A DNA stretch of 64,000 nt, from the NCBI RefSeq assembly GCF_963855985.1, contig NC_087097.1, positions 2,823,001 to 2,887,000 of the forward strand. The letters are read 5' to 3'. The notes beneath the pieces are model-generated. The model had not been told where the DNA came from and ran no database searches. It saw only the letters and a list, made by a program, of their open reading frames with translations. Numbering within the stretch: position 1 is the first letter of the stretch; every line of letters begins with the position of its first letter. This document shows, piece after piece, positions 11,492-21,905 of the stretch. Origin of the DNA: Ostrinia nubilalis (Eukaryota; Arthropoda; Insecta; Lepidoptera; Crambidae). The position numbers were made by a program, and so were the translations under genes.

Positions 11492-11832
11492 TGTCGGCGC
11501 CGGACACAGATGCTGCAATTATTATTGATGATTAATAGTACCAATCTTAATATTATGTTATCTGTATAAATCTGTAGAGCGGAAGGTTTGTGATTCCTAA
11601 ACGTAACACCCGACTGATGCGCAGAAAAAGATAACTGTCAATCAGTTGTGTCATGTCAAGTGTGAGCAGGCGGCTGCGAGGTTATCTTTGAAAGCGTGTT
11701 GAGTTTGGTGGAACGTTAAATTGTAGGAAAAGTGGTTGTCAACCATCCAAGATATTATCTCCTTGCCCGTTAACCCACGCCTATGGAGATTCCACCCCTA
11801 GAGTTCCTTCTGATAGAGACCCAGTGCCTTTA
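11492..11832 (+). repeat. 3' LTR of the miniature retrotransposon
   Basis: 341 bases, same start and end as the left LTR, followed by the TATA target duplication. The purine tract expected just before it is weak. Confidence 0.85.
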
Positions 11833-11859
11833 TATATTTAATCACATTTATTTACCTAC

Positions 11860-12055
11860 ATTTACATATTTACTCTTTTCTTTAAGTGTAGACACTGTTT
11901 ATGTATAAGTCCACTATTGCATGCCGTGGCAACCTATAATTAAGGCAGCACTTAGATTAAGTTAAATACGTTGTAAATATTGATTGTCTTCCAGTGTATG
12001 TCTTGTTGGTTGTCCAATTAAATAAATAAAATAAATATTTATAGCAACACAATGT
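11860..12055 (+). mobile_element. Probable LINE/SINE 3' end
   Basis: GCATGCCGTGGCAACCTATAA..TTGTAAATATTGATTGTC..TTGGTTGTCCAATTAAATAAATAAAATAAA has the look of a LINE 3' UTR with an (AATAAA)n tail. No coding part is attached, so this is a tentative call. Confidence 0.35.
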
Positions 12056-12360
12056 TTAAAAATAAAATTTTTCAAAAACGATCAATTTAATCGATTATGT
12101 CTATTCTAAATGGACATCCCTATTTGTTAGTCAAATTGTCATTCACTCGCATCACCTTTTCTCTCTCACTCACTCTTGCTGTGTTGCTGTCTTGCTTGAT
12201 CCTTCTTTGTGATTCGTTTGTGTTTTAGCTTTTATTTTCGGAACTTTATTAACTACAAACTTGGCTATTCAAACGGACTCTGATTGATTGCAATAACGAC
12301 ATACTCAGCCTGGGATTTACTGTTTTTGTGTGGCTCGGCCAAGGCTCGGCTGGTGGTTCT

Positions 12361-14834
12361 ATGGTGTTAGAAAATGAGCAACTTAATTATACACAACAAT
12401 GGGCAGCACCTCGATCGGTAAGTACCTACATTTTGCTCTGCAATCTTATGAATAAGTACTAGCCTTGCCAAAATTCTGAATTGCCATTCTCATGGCGGGT
12501 TGTCTTGAAATGAATGTTCCGCTATTATCTGTGGTTCAACCCTGGACAGTGTGGACAGCCAGGCCCGATTCGATTGTAAGAAACTAGTCGATGGTACAGC
12601 GCAATGGAGGCATGAGCGAAACAACAATTATGTTGACAATCCAGCTGGTTTTGGTGTAAATCTAAGGAATTATTTACTTTGACACTATCTCCCTGCTCTC
12701 AATGAAAGCTTGTTTTGTTTTGTTTTTTGGAACTAAGACTACTAGATTATTATTTTTTGTAACTAAGTTTGTAACACGTCATAATTAATTATTATAACAA
12801 CAATGCTTATTTACTAAAGCTGTTTAACCCTACCCTCTGACCCAAAATTCTACTAACAGCACATAATATTGAATTATCATTTTTTTTATGGTTTGCGGCT
12901 CAATTTATTCAACGCACAGGAGTATGTGTGGCATGGCATGCAATGAATCTATTTATTTTTACAGATTACAGCTCATGATCTTATATGCACAACATGTTGG
13001 ACCCAAGCCCAAGATACAACACAAATGCATCTACTTCAAATCTTAGCAGAAAATGTGTGCTTTGCAGTAGAACACTAGAGCCTAGAACACGTTCACATCA
13101 GCTCATGTCCCTGAGAACTAACACTCAACATCATATTAACATCAGGAACATAATTGTGGAACGACTAACTCCATTAGAGGTAATGCACGCTAAAGTCCTT
13201 ATTTAATAAAATGTTATTGGCTATACAATCAGTCTAATTCTTGTAAAGTTATTGGTTTCTGTAAATTAATACTAAAATAAAATAATTTAAGTGCGGGACA
13301 TTAAAAAACTGATAATTTTTTTAAACTTATTTCTAATTATTATTATTTTTAAACAGGTTACTGCAAATGACTACATCTGTGGGGCTTGTCACTCATTATT
13401 GCAAAGAGATACCACACCTACTTCACAAGACTCTCCACATATGCCAACCGGTGCCCCGGTAGGTCACCAACAAGTTTGTGTTGGATGTGGTTGTTCATTA
13501 TTGCGAACTTGAAGTCATTGTTTGGATACAGAGAATAATCAAGATATATTAAACATTGTTCGAAATTGGATTCAACCCAGAGAGGTAAGAGCCCTGCCAG
13601 TTTTATAATACATAAAAATAATTATGCTGGTTTATTATAATAATAAAAAAGGTTTTTTCCGAATCAGCCTTCCCATCCTTCAACTCCTTCCATTGCTTTC
13701 AATCTGCCACTACTCTCATCCATACAGGTTATACAGGGTGGAAACGATAAGTGATCTCACTCGATTATTTCTAAACTACACAAGATATCGAAAAACTGGT
13801 TACTCATCCTGAAAGTGCTTCACGAGCTCTTTCTAACGGTATCAGTAAATAGTTACAGAATTAACTGGATCTATCCGAAAATTCAATGTTTTCAGCCTCC
13901 ATACTAAATGTATGCCAGCCACACAATATTAAAAGTGTTATAGATCACTTATCGTTTCCACCCTGTATAATACAAATAGACTTATATTATTAAAATATTG
14001 CAATATTATTACTTACATAATATTAAACATAATTTTTACTATTATAAAGCCAGTTAAAAATTCCCTGAGCCAAATAAACTCAGTAAAGTTTTATTTATAC
14101 TTCCTGCATAACAACAGACTACTCTTTTAAACTACCACTATTCTCACTCTCAATCCTCGTTCCTCATTCATCCCTTTCGTTTCCTCCATAGACCAATCAT
14201 TCCTCATCATTCAGCGTTCAAATCATAAATTATCTTTCATCACTCATCTTACTATTCCGTTACACACAAAAGTCGTTAATCCTATATAAATATTGCTCTT
14301 CTTATTGTTGAACTGTGAATCTGATGTTTTATTTTATTTTCAGATTCGTCCTTCAGATCTTCTTTGCCATAGATACTATCAGAGAGCACGAATTACTACA
14401 GTTGGTGCTTATTTAATGAAGCTGAGGACCGGTGATTCAGATGACAGAATAGCTACATTACTTGGCATTTCAAGGAGTACTCTTACAAAAATGTAATGAA
14501 AGCACGCAGTATGATGGAGGAACATTTCGTACCAGCACATTTAGGGTTACAACATATTAGTAGAGAGGAAGTAGCCCAAAGAAACCTTTATGTTCCAGTC
14601 TCTTTTCGGGAAGCCAGGAAACGATTTACCACAAAGAAAGGCTATTGTCATCATGGATGGTACATACATACATTTATGTGCAAAAAAGTAGCAATTATGC
14701 ATACCAAAAAAAAAACTTATTCCCTATACAAATATCGGAATCTCGTTAAACCATTTATGGTACTTTGTTGTGATGGCGACATCATTGATGTATTGGGCCC
14801 ATATTTAATAGAAAATGTAGAACATGACCATTAA
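12361..14834 (+). pseudogene. Decayed spliced transposase gene with zinc modules and DDE core
   Basis: Exon 1 (12361-12417) starts ATGGTGTTAGAAAATG and ends at a GGTAAGTA donor. Exon 2 (12965-13179) has DLICTTCW and, after a frameshift, RKCVLC..RTRSHQL..IIVERLTPLE. Exon 3 (13357-about 13584) has NDYICGACHSLLQR and CVGCGCSLLR, a stop, then NIVRNWIQPRE. Exon 4 (from 14344) has RPSDLLCHRYYQRA, then LMKLRTGDSDDRIATLLGIS, EEHFVPAHLGLQHISREEVA, a frameshifted IVIMDGTYIH and YSLYKYRNLVKP..DGDIIDVLGPY. The CxxC...CxxC modules joined to a helix-turn-helix and DDE core resemble DDE_Tnp_4-type transposases of invertebrates. All exon joins fall in phase 0. At least three frameshifts or stops make it non-functional. 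I could not find its TIRs. Confidence 0.7.
13734..13965. mobile_element. TA-target MITE (CAGGGTGGAAACG) in the last intron
   Basis: Inverted ends CAGGGTGGAAACGATAAGTG and CACTTATCGTTTCCACCCTG, with TA on each side (13732-13733, 13966-13967). The 232-bp element lies within the intron before exon 4 of the transposase pseudogene. TA duplication and CAGGGTG ends match the two larger elements at 46.4 and 48.0 kb, suggesting a mariner/Tc1-type family. Confidence 0.8.
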
Positions 14835-15150
14835 TAAATAATAAGTACCTACATACGTATTTTCATTTATACCTACATAACTGCCTACTTACCCTTGGGT
14901 CGGAATAAAGATATTTTTGGATTTAAATGTAAGTAAAATATATTAACTTCTTTTTAAAAAATGTTTGGCTTTTCCGTAGCCATTCCTATTTTTCCAATAC
15001 GCAAAGTTCTATTTGCTGCTATTCATACGGTTTGACAAAGGGGTTCTTTATCGATCTACGATTTAAAGTGTAATTAAGACGTCTCTCCTACATATCTATA
15101 CCTACTTATAATAAATCTGTAGAGAGGTCAATTCTGTATGTTCTGTATGT

Positions 15151-15505
15151 TATAGGGGCATTTTTTGGAGAAATTTATCAAATAACAAAAAAAACACGAA
15201 TTTTTAAGCAGATTTTTTTCAAAAAGTATCATTTTTTATTATTTGTTGGCCTTTTTTGTGTATTTTATGTATTTTGTTTAGTATTGCATGTTATTAAGCA
15301 TTATTACTGTTTTTATTTTATCAGGATATACCGCTTAGTTTAAAAGTTATTACGTTTTCTTTACAATAAGTAATTGCAAGAAAAAAAATTCTATAAAAAA
15401 TTTAAAAAAAATCTCAAAAATTTTTTGACCTCTTTTTTGTCGATAAAAATAGGTCTAGTTTCATCTATTTTCATATGTACACTTTAACGTGACTCACACT
15501 GTATA
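15151..15505. mobile_element. Half copy of the CAGTGTGAGTCACG foldback MITE
   Basis: This matches the right arm of the complete element at 40207-41299, from ATAGGGGCATTTTTTGG to TTAACGTGACTCACACTGTA. The left arm and loop are missing. It is embedded in the composite element at 15103-16261. Confidence 0.75.
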
Positions 15506-15691
15506 GTATACTTAGGAATTCTCACGGGAACAGGAATTAGCGGGAAAATCCTTTTGTATGAAAAATCTAAACCGCTTAAGTTAGACGCTTTAAATTTCGC
15601 ACGTAGGTACTTTAGTAAACTAATTCCCACGGGAACGGGAATTCGCATTATTATACATATAATTCTTGACAATAAATAGTTTTATTAGCAA

Positions 15692-15760
15692 CTAGCGGCC
15701 GCCCGCGACTTCGTACGCTTGGATCCCGTTTTACCCCCTTCATCTATCTTACGCGGTTTA
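15692..15760 (-). mobile_element. Helitron 3' end
   Basis: CTAGCGGCCGCCCGCGACTT on the plus strand is the inverse of a ..GGGCGGCCGCTAG|T Helitron end. The body is short and its 5' end could not be located in the surrounding inverted repeats. Confidence 0.5.
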
Positions 15761-16369
15761 GATTTTTTCGTTCAAATGTTTTTTCCCGTTCACGTGGGAA
15801 TTTTGCAATATCCTGTTGTAACTAAGCTTTAAGTTTATTAAGATACCTACATGTCAAATTTCAAGCGTCTAACTAAAGCGGTTTAGATTTTTCATACAAA
15901 GGGATTTTCCCACGAATTCCAGTTCCCGTGGGAATTAGTTTACTAAAGTACCTACGTGCGAAATTTAAAGCGTCTAACTTAAGCGGTTTAGATTTTTCAT
16001 ACAAAAGGATTTTCCCGCTAATTCCTGTTCCCGTGGGAATTCCTAAGTATACTATAACCTGCCCAGGAGTATGAAGAATAATTGTACCAAGTTTCGTTAA
16101 AATCCGTCGAGTAGTTTTTGTTTCTATAAGGAACATACAGACAGACAGACAGACAAAAATTTTACTGATTGCATTTTTGGCATCAGTATCACCCCCTGAT
16201 AGTTATTTTGAAAATATATTTCATGTACAGAGTTGACCTCTCTACAGATTTATTATAAGTACCTATAGAAGATAGAAAATGGAAATGTACTTCTGTTATG
16301 CTAATAACCTCAAAATCTGAAGCATTTTTCCTATTGTAACGAATCTCCCGCTTATCCGTGCTTTAAGTA

Positions 16370-16587
16370 TCTACACTAATATTATAAAGAGGAAAACTTT
16401 GTTTGTTTGGTTGTAATGAATAGACTCAAAAACTATTGGACCGTTTTTATTAAATTCTTTCACCATTCGAAAGCTACATTATCCACGAGTAACAGGCTAA
16501 ATTTTATTTTGGAAAATAATAGGGTTCCGTAAAATATGTAGGTACCTAATGTAGGCCACGCGCGCGAAGCCGCGAGCGAAAAGCTAG
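16370..16587 (+). mobile_element. Non-autonomous Helitron
   Basis: Starts A|TCTACACTAATATTATAA and ends GCCGCGAGCGAAAAGCTAG|T: 5' TC, 3' CTAG and A^T target, with a GC-rich hairpin-like GCGCGAAGCCGCGAGCG just upstream of the end. 218 bases, non-coding. Confidence 0.75.
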
Positions 16588-16589
16588 TG

Positions 16590-17420
16590 GAGTATAAGGT
16601 GACAATCGTTAAGTAATTTCACATATAAAATCATTATTTCATTGCTTGGGGGTCTTGGGGCGAACGATGTATGGACGCAGAACAATATCCTTTATTTTCA
16701 AATTTAAGCAAAAAGCATTCTGTGGTTATAAAATACCTATGCTTATTTGCACCTAGTTTATCAATCACCATGTTAATTCCATGCTTTCTATCCAGTCGAC
16801 TGCTCTAACGACAAGGGTGGGCAGTCGTTGAGATGACAGCGCGAAAATCGTCGGCATCCACTAATTATGACCCTTATGTACCACTATATTGACAAAGTTC
16901 TCCGTCTTCGTACGCGATATTGGAAATTTGGCATCTACCATCGGCTGATCTGACATTAGGCGTAGTCTGGCTTTGATATTCAATTTTCAACTGTATTACC
17001 TTGACAATCAGTTCAAAATTGATTACTAGAAAATTATTTGACAGACGATTTCTACTCTCGACAAATGCATTTGAATTAGCCCACAGTATTGTTAAATACC
17101 TTCTGTCTACCTTCAAAATAACACTGATCCCCGCCAATAACTTCGACAATCCGATTGGCTCAATCGTGTAAGCGCGGAGACAAACATTCCCTTTTATTAT
17201 CTGAACGAGCACATGTGGCGTCAAGCACCCATTAACAGTTATTTGGCATCGAAGCTAAATTCTATATACGCATACCAATTTGGCACTTTGGCAAAGGTTT
17301 TATTTGAGGATTGTGTTCCTGTGATATAACTGTGCTATTTATAAAACTTCAAACAGTCTTCTAGACAGTTAAATAGTTCGTGATTCGAAATTATGGACCT
17401 TATCATCCTTTTTTTAAATA
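16590..17420. other. No gene seen
   Basis: A minus-strand open frame at 16874-17224 (116 codons) shows no recognisable domain, and composition does not mark it as coding. No TIR pair or tandem repeat noticed. Confidence 0.3.
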
Positions 17421-17423
17421 ATA

Positions 17424-17980
17424 CTAGGGTTGTTCAAAAAGTAATAAGAATGGGATATTTCTAGTCATCACAAAAATCTGGAAAAAAAATTGGGTAAATA
17501 GCTTAATTCTTCACTATAAACTTATAAAAAAAGTCACTTAAGTTCACCTTTTCATTTAAGAATTACATTCAACTGAACAAGACCAGTCGGGAAGACCTTG
17601 TTTTCTTTGGCCAACGCACCCGTACACAACCTTAAAGTTGCGGCGGCAGCCAAAAAAAAAATGCGTTTTTAAATGCTCAAAACCCATCATTTTCTCTAGA
17701 TCTGACTCTCAGCTACGTTAGTAGCTCTTATTCCTATTTAAAAAGTAATTCAGGGACCTGATATTTGAGAAATTGTAGAAGCAGTGTCCTTTTTAGGTCT
17801 TTTTGGAGAGTCAAGAAAATCATCCGACTGGTCGTGTTCAAGCGAATATAATTTTTAAACGCAATGATGAACTTAAATAATTTTTTTTACCAGTTTCTAG
17901 TGAAGAAGTAAAAGCTACCTACCCATTTTTTGCAGATTTTTAGAAATATCCCGTTCTCATTACTTTTTGAACACCCCTCG
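17424..17980. mobile_element. mariner-type MITE, TSD TA
   Basis: Ends CTAGGGTTGTTCAAAAAGTA and CGAGGGGTGTTCAAAAAGTA (reverse complement of the right end), each next to TA (17422-17423, 17981-17982). The TTCAAAAAGTAAT terminus is characteristic of mariner elements. Inverted homology continues inward, with CTAGTGAAGAA/TTCTTCACTA and GAACAAGACCAGTCGG against CCGACTGGTCGTGTTC, so it folds back over much of its 557 bases. No transposase. Confidence 0.75.
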
Positions 17981-18224
17981 TAATTACACACTTTTCAGTA
18001 TGTACACTAACAGGTATAGTACTGACGATGAATAGGGGACGAAGTACGAGTTTAATTAGTGCCGCGTCATCTTGCAGGTGTGACGTCATTCAGACCGGTA
18101 AGAAACCAGCTAAGGCTGCGTTCATACAAGCAGAGTAGCGTAGAGCGTGAAAATTGTAGCTGCAAGATCATATAGCGGCTTAAATTAAGTTTTTATGGAC
18201 CTTAAGTGAAGGGCATGGATGGGA

Positions 18225-18535
18225 TAAGGTAAGATAGATATCTTTTACTTTATTATTCTTACTATGGACCCTATAAAAAGGCGATTGAACGTCCTATGCT
18301 CGGAGTTTGATCGAATCAGAATTGAGAAGATCCGCAGGAAGACCAAAGAAAAAAGTAACTGAAATAGCCCGCAGAACTGCCAAATTTAAGTGGCAGTGAG
18401 CGGGGCACATAGCATGTAGTCGGTTGTTGGGGCAGAAAATGTCTTAAGTGGCGACGAGGCGGAAGTAGTATGCAGGCCTCCCACTAGGTGGAAAATCGAT
18501 CTGGTGATGGTCGCGGGTCGCTGTTATCTACCCTG
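18225..18535 (+). mobile_element. RTE LINE C-terminal and 3' remnant
   Basis: Degenerate plus-strand RTE sequence: CCTATGCTCGGAGTTTGATCG, AATTGAGAAGATCCGCAGGA, AAGTGGCAGTGAGCGGGGCAC, GGCCTCCCACTAGGTGG. It is heavily indel-damaged, so it is older than the other RTE pieces. Confidence 0.65.
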
Positions 18536-18604
18536 TAAGTGCCTATTCACTCTCACCTTGAAAAGGCCCGGAAATTCCGGGCCGGAATAAAGTGTATAAA
18601 CCTA

Positions 18605-18860
18605 AAAGTTTCTGTAGGCTCCTAACTCTATATTTCCCGTCCCGCGCTAAGCTCGTGTATGGTCGCGCAATTTTTAATACGCCTCATGCGTTGACGGTTA
18701 CGACGTCCATAGTTCATGTCGTCGCTACTTTGAGTATATTATTAGAATGAGTTATTATAATGTCGTTGCTGTAGGCTCCTACTCGCTATTTCCCGCTCCG
18801 CGCTATTTTCTTGCATGGTCGCGCGCTTACCCACGGCAGTTATTAATGCGCCTCACGCGT
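18605..18860. repeat. Degenerate tandem duplication, ~160-bp unit
   Basis: GTAGGCTCCTAACTCTATATTTCCCG..CGCGCTA..ATGGTCGCGC at about 18614 recurs as GTAGGCTCCTACTCGCTATTTCCCGC..CGCGCTA..ATGGTCGCGC at about 18772, each followed by ..AATACGCCTCATGCGTTGACGG-like sequence. The open frame at 18747-18968 lies in this repeat and has no recognised domain. Confidence 0.6.
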
Positions 18861-19076
18861 CGACGGCTCATTAGCCTCCTGCGGGAGGAAGGGCCTTTTT
18901 TGTCCTCTCATTACATTAGTAAGTGTGGAGATAATTCTGTACGACTGTTTGCAACGTGGCGTGAATAACGCACGGAAGTTTTGGTATGGGCGCGCTCTAT
19001 AACTAAAGCAGTCTTACTTTCGCTTTTCTTTTCTGTCTTTGCCTGTTCGTAAATTATATCTATTGACTAGCAGCCG

Positions 19077-19187
19077 CCCGCGACTTCGTACGCGTGGATC
19101 CCGTTTTACCCCCTTAGAGGTGGAGTTTCGTAAAATCCTTTCTTAGCGGTCAGTCAGTCAGTCAGTCACCTTTGAGTAATATTTCGA
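19077..19187 (-). mobile_element. Short Helitron derivative
   Basis: On the plus strand it opens CTAGCAGCCGCCCGCGACTT and ends TTGAGTAATATTTCGA|T, the inverse of a TC...CTAG element. It carries the GTCAGTCAGTCAGTCAGTCA run, and is only ~110 bases. Confidence 0.6.
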
Positions 19188-19577
19188 TTGTGATAAATAA
19201 CACCGTTTTGAAAAAAAATCTAGCCATTTTGAATGCAGAGATGAAAATAATATTGTTTGTTAAAACTTTTTGACCAAAAAAAAGAGAAAATTATTATGTT
19301 TTTTAAATTACCATATGCATGATAAAAGATAATGCCTGGCTTTATTTGGCTGTCAAGCCTTCAATATCGGCTGTACGTTTACCATATGAGTTACACGGAC
19401 AAGCGACACTAATGAGCGTGCGAAATATTCTCTATTAAATAGCGCGTGATTTGATAGTCGACCTTTGTTAGAACGTTTTGACAATAGGTTTATTATGGTT
19501 TACTAATTGTAGTCCAATGGTTTTAAACATCAAGTGGCAAAATCAAAAACTAATAACCTAGTATTGATAGTAGCGCC

Positions 19578-19662
19578 CTTGGCGGGGCGTTTGCTCGGGC
19601 CCATTTGGCGGGGCGTTTGCTCGGGCCCATTTGGCGGGGCGTTTGCCCGGGCCCATTCTTTG
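19578..19662. repeat. GC-rich minisatellite, 27-bp unit, three copies
   Basis: TTGGCGGGGCGTTTGCTCGG followed by GCCCATT repeats three times, the last with GCCCGG in place of GCTCGG. The phrase GATAGTAGCGCCC precedes it and recurs at about 20278 and 20360. Confidence 0.8.
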
Positions 19663-19933
19663 GAGGGCCGCTATCGGTACTTCTCTGATCAGCAGAGCTG
19701 ACTAAGCAGAGGCATGGAGCAGACCGTAACCCGCTACGGCGGGCCGGGGGTCCTATTGTACTAGGGCCGCGAGGAGAAAACCTCTATAAAAACAACTGGA
19801 GGAGGGGATTGGGGGTTCTAGCCTGAGGCGGAGCTGCGGACGAATGTCCAACTAGGACAATAACTCGCGGCTCCGTTTCTTTGGGCTCTGGTGGAAACCG
19901 TCGGGTTTAAGTGGGTAGGCCCTGCCTTTAGTG

Positions 19934-20184
19934 CAGCGGTTCCCAAACTAATAAGTTTGGGAAATTGACTAAATATAGTCTACTGCCCACTTTGAGAATA
20001 AATTATTTTTTAGCGCCCCCCATTTATGTAGTCAAGTGTCGAGTTTAGTCGGTGTCTAAGAGTCCTCCTAGTAGATGACGCCTCCCAAGCCTCTACACAA
20101 CGTCCCGATTTTTTTTCTGGGTCTCTTACCTTTAAGCCTGCAGCGCCCACAAGGGGGCGTTATCGCCCACTTTGGGAAAGACTG
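19934..20184. mobile_element. hAT-type MITE, TSD CTTTAGTG
   Basis: Ends CAGCGGTTCCCAAACT and (inverse of right end) CAGTCTTTCCCAAAGT, flanked by the 8-bp duplication CTTTAGTG at 19926-19933 and 20185-20192. An 8-bp TSD and CAG...CTG ends are hAT hallmarks. 251 bases, non-coding. Confidence 0.85.
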
Positions 20185-20902
20185 CTTTAGTGGGTAGGCG
20201 GGGAGAGTCTCACATAACCCACTGGCCGTCCCCATCGACCAGTGGGTATGCGCAAAGCATTTCACGACATAAAAAAAAATATAGTAGCGCCCTCCTGCAA
20301 ATGTCGTAATTATATGATTGTCCAACGTAATAATCGGAAGTTATAAACCAGTATAGATAGTAGCGCCCTCCTGACGATGTCATAGCTGGGACGGTTCAGT
20401 GTAGGACATCTCAAATGGGTATAGTAGTCATGTAGGTATTTTTTTATAATGAAACAAGAAAATTACCATCGAAAGATTGTAAGTAGTAGTCCTAGGTAGA
20501 CCTTGCGAACTATTTGTCGTCTTCTGTTTCATTTGTCACCTGCTTCCAAACAAGTAAATGGATTTTGATTTGATTTAGGTTGATATAGGGTTAATTTTTA
20601 TTTTGTTTCTGATTAGTTTTGTTCATTTAAAATTAAAATATTAGGTTCGTAAAATTGTGATCTTACATCATTTCAGCTGTTATGGTAAAAAGCCTCTTAT
20701 AAAATTATAAATTCCACACAAAACTAATTTGTTTTTACAAAGTAACAAATCCTTTGTGATGCAAACTATCTAAAACCTAATATTGCTTAGCTTTTATCCA
20801 AGGCATATTGACCCTCGTACAACAACAGGGTCTGTGTCGTCCAGATATTCGAATTATTCGCCCTTGCAGACGACGGTCGTGTAATGAAATATTTTCCCGT
20901 AT

Positions 20903-21146
20903 CAGAGTAAATACAAATGAGTAGGTCGTCTTCATAGAAACGCACGGGCGCGGTTTGTATGTGAGCGCGCCAACACGTATGCGGCGCGCACGCACACACT
21001 GACAAATTTAGCGGGGAGCCAGTCGTGGTTGCGCCGAATTTTGTCAGTGTGTGCGTGCGCGCCGCATACGTATATTGGCGCGCTCACATACAAACCGCGC
21101 TCGGTGCGTTTCTATGAAGATGACCTACTCATTTGTATTTACTCTG
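20903..21146. mobile_element. Near-perfect foldback MITE, TSD CCCGTAT
   Basis: Almost the whole 244-bp element is an inverted repeat: CAGAGTAAATACAAATGAGT..GTGTGTGCGTGCGCGCCGCA, with a ~30-base loop around 21005-21035. CCCGTAT flanks both ends (20896-20902, 21147-21153). The stem is unusually rich in CpG and alternating purine-pyrimidine (CACACACTGAC / GTCAGTGTGTGCGTGCGCG). The minus-strand open frames at 20777-21005 are an effect of the palindrome. TSD length (7-8) and the CAG terminus suggest hAT. Confidence 0.85.
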
Positions 21147-21592
21147 CCCGTATTAAATCCGAAACAACGCGGCCGTGACAGTTACTGGTACAATCTAGTT
21201 TATTAACGCGCTGAAGGAATTACGAATTCGCATAATAGCTTTAAAGCAATCAATTAAGATGCCTAATGGTTAAATATGAGACGAAAAGTTTCAAACGGGT
21301 TAATATTATTATGAGATAGAAAGTTCGATAGCTTGTACATTCTTGACAAAGATCGAAATACTACACTCCTAACTTACTATCAGTACCTAGTATTCAATAA
21401 AGAGATTATGTTCTTTTAATGGAGAAAATTTCTAGAACTGTTAACTTAATATTTATAAATTCAATGTTAAAATAAGTACCTAGGAAGAAATAATAAAATA
21501 TTTAAAGTTAAGTAAAACAAATTCGAATTGCGACCTTGGACTGGTAAATTCACTTCCAGTTCAAGTTCACTGAAAAAAACTTTCTCTACGTA

Positions 21593-21718
21593 AGGCCTCT
21601 CACTCGATGGACTGACGATCTGGTGAAGGTTGCGAGAAGCACCTGAATGCGGGCAGCACTCGACCGGTCTTTGTGGAAATCTGTGTGGTGGTAGTGGTTT
21701 TTGTTGAAACGAAAACAT
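21593..21718 (+). mobile_element. RTE LINE 3' end
   Basis: Plus-strand RTE 3' sequence (GATGGACTGACGATCTGGTG..GAATGCGGGCAGCACT..GACCGGTCTTTGTGGAAATC) running into a GTTGAAACGAAAACA tail. Its tail served as target for the next RTE insertion. Confidence 0.7.
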
Positions 21719-21905
21719 CATCATCATCATCATCATCATTTCAGCCACAGGACGTCCACTGCTGAACATAGGCCTCCCCCAATGCTTTCCATGTTGATCG
21801 ATTGGTAGCGGCCTGCGTCCAGCGCTTCCCTGCTACCTTTACGATGTCGTCGGTCCACCTTGTAGGTGGACGTCCCACGCTGCGTTTTCCGGTACGCGGC
21901 CTCCA

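Larger units (their letters stand above)
10373..11832 (+). mobile_element. Miniature LTR retrotransposon (TRIM/LARD-like), TSD TATA
   Basis: Two direct terminal repeats of 341 bases (10373-10713 and 11492-11832) start TGTCGGCGCCGGACAC and end CCCAGTGCCTTTA. They appear identical by eye. TATA lies on both sides of the element. Just inside the left repeat is TCAGAAGTGGGATTCGAA, which reads as the complement of a tRNA T-arm/acceptor 3' end and is a plausible primer-binding site. The interior (778 bases) has no retroviral-type frame, so the element must have used proteins of another element. LTR identity implies a recent insertion; the strand follows the primer-binding site. Confidence 0.85.
15103..16261. 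mobile_element. Composite foldback element (TACTTATAATAAATCTGT TIRs)
   Basis: The ends TACTTATAATAAATCTGTAG and its inverse CTACAGATTTATTATAAGTA bound about 1.16 kb. ACCT adjoins both ends and may be a 4-bp TSD. Inside is a second inverted repeat (about 15509-15645 against 15905-16052, GTATACTTAGGAATTC..). There is also half of another foldback family (15151-15505), a Helitron end at 15692 and a (GTCT)n-type run near 16140. It has no coding capacity. Confidence 0.7.

Noticed and set aside
16874..17224. 116-codon minus-strand gene
   Set aside because: No recognisable domain and no codon pattern or transcript signal that I can see.
20777..21005. Overlapping Arg/Cys-rich minus-strand frames
   Set aside because: They read through the CpG-rich hairpin element; composition explains the residues.
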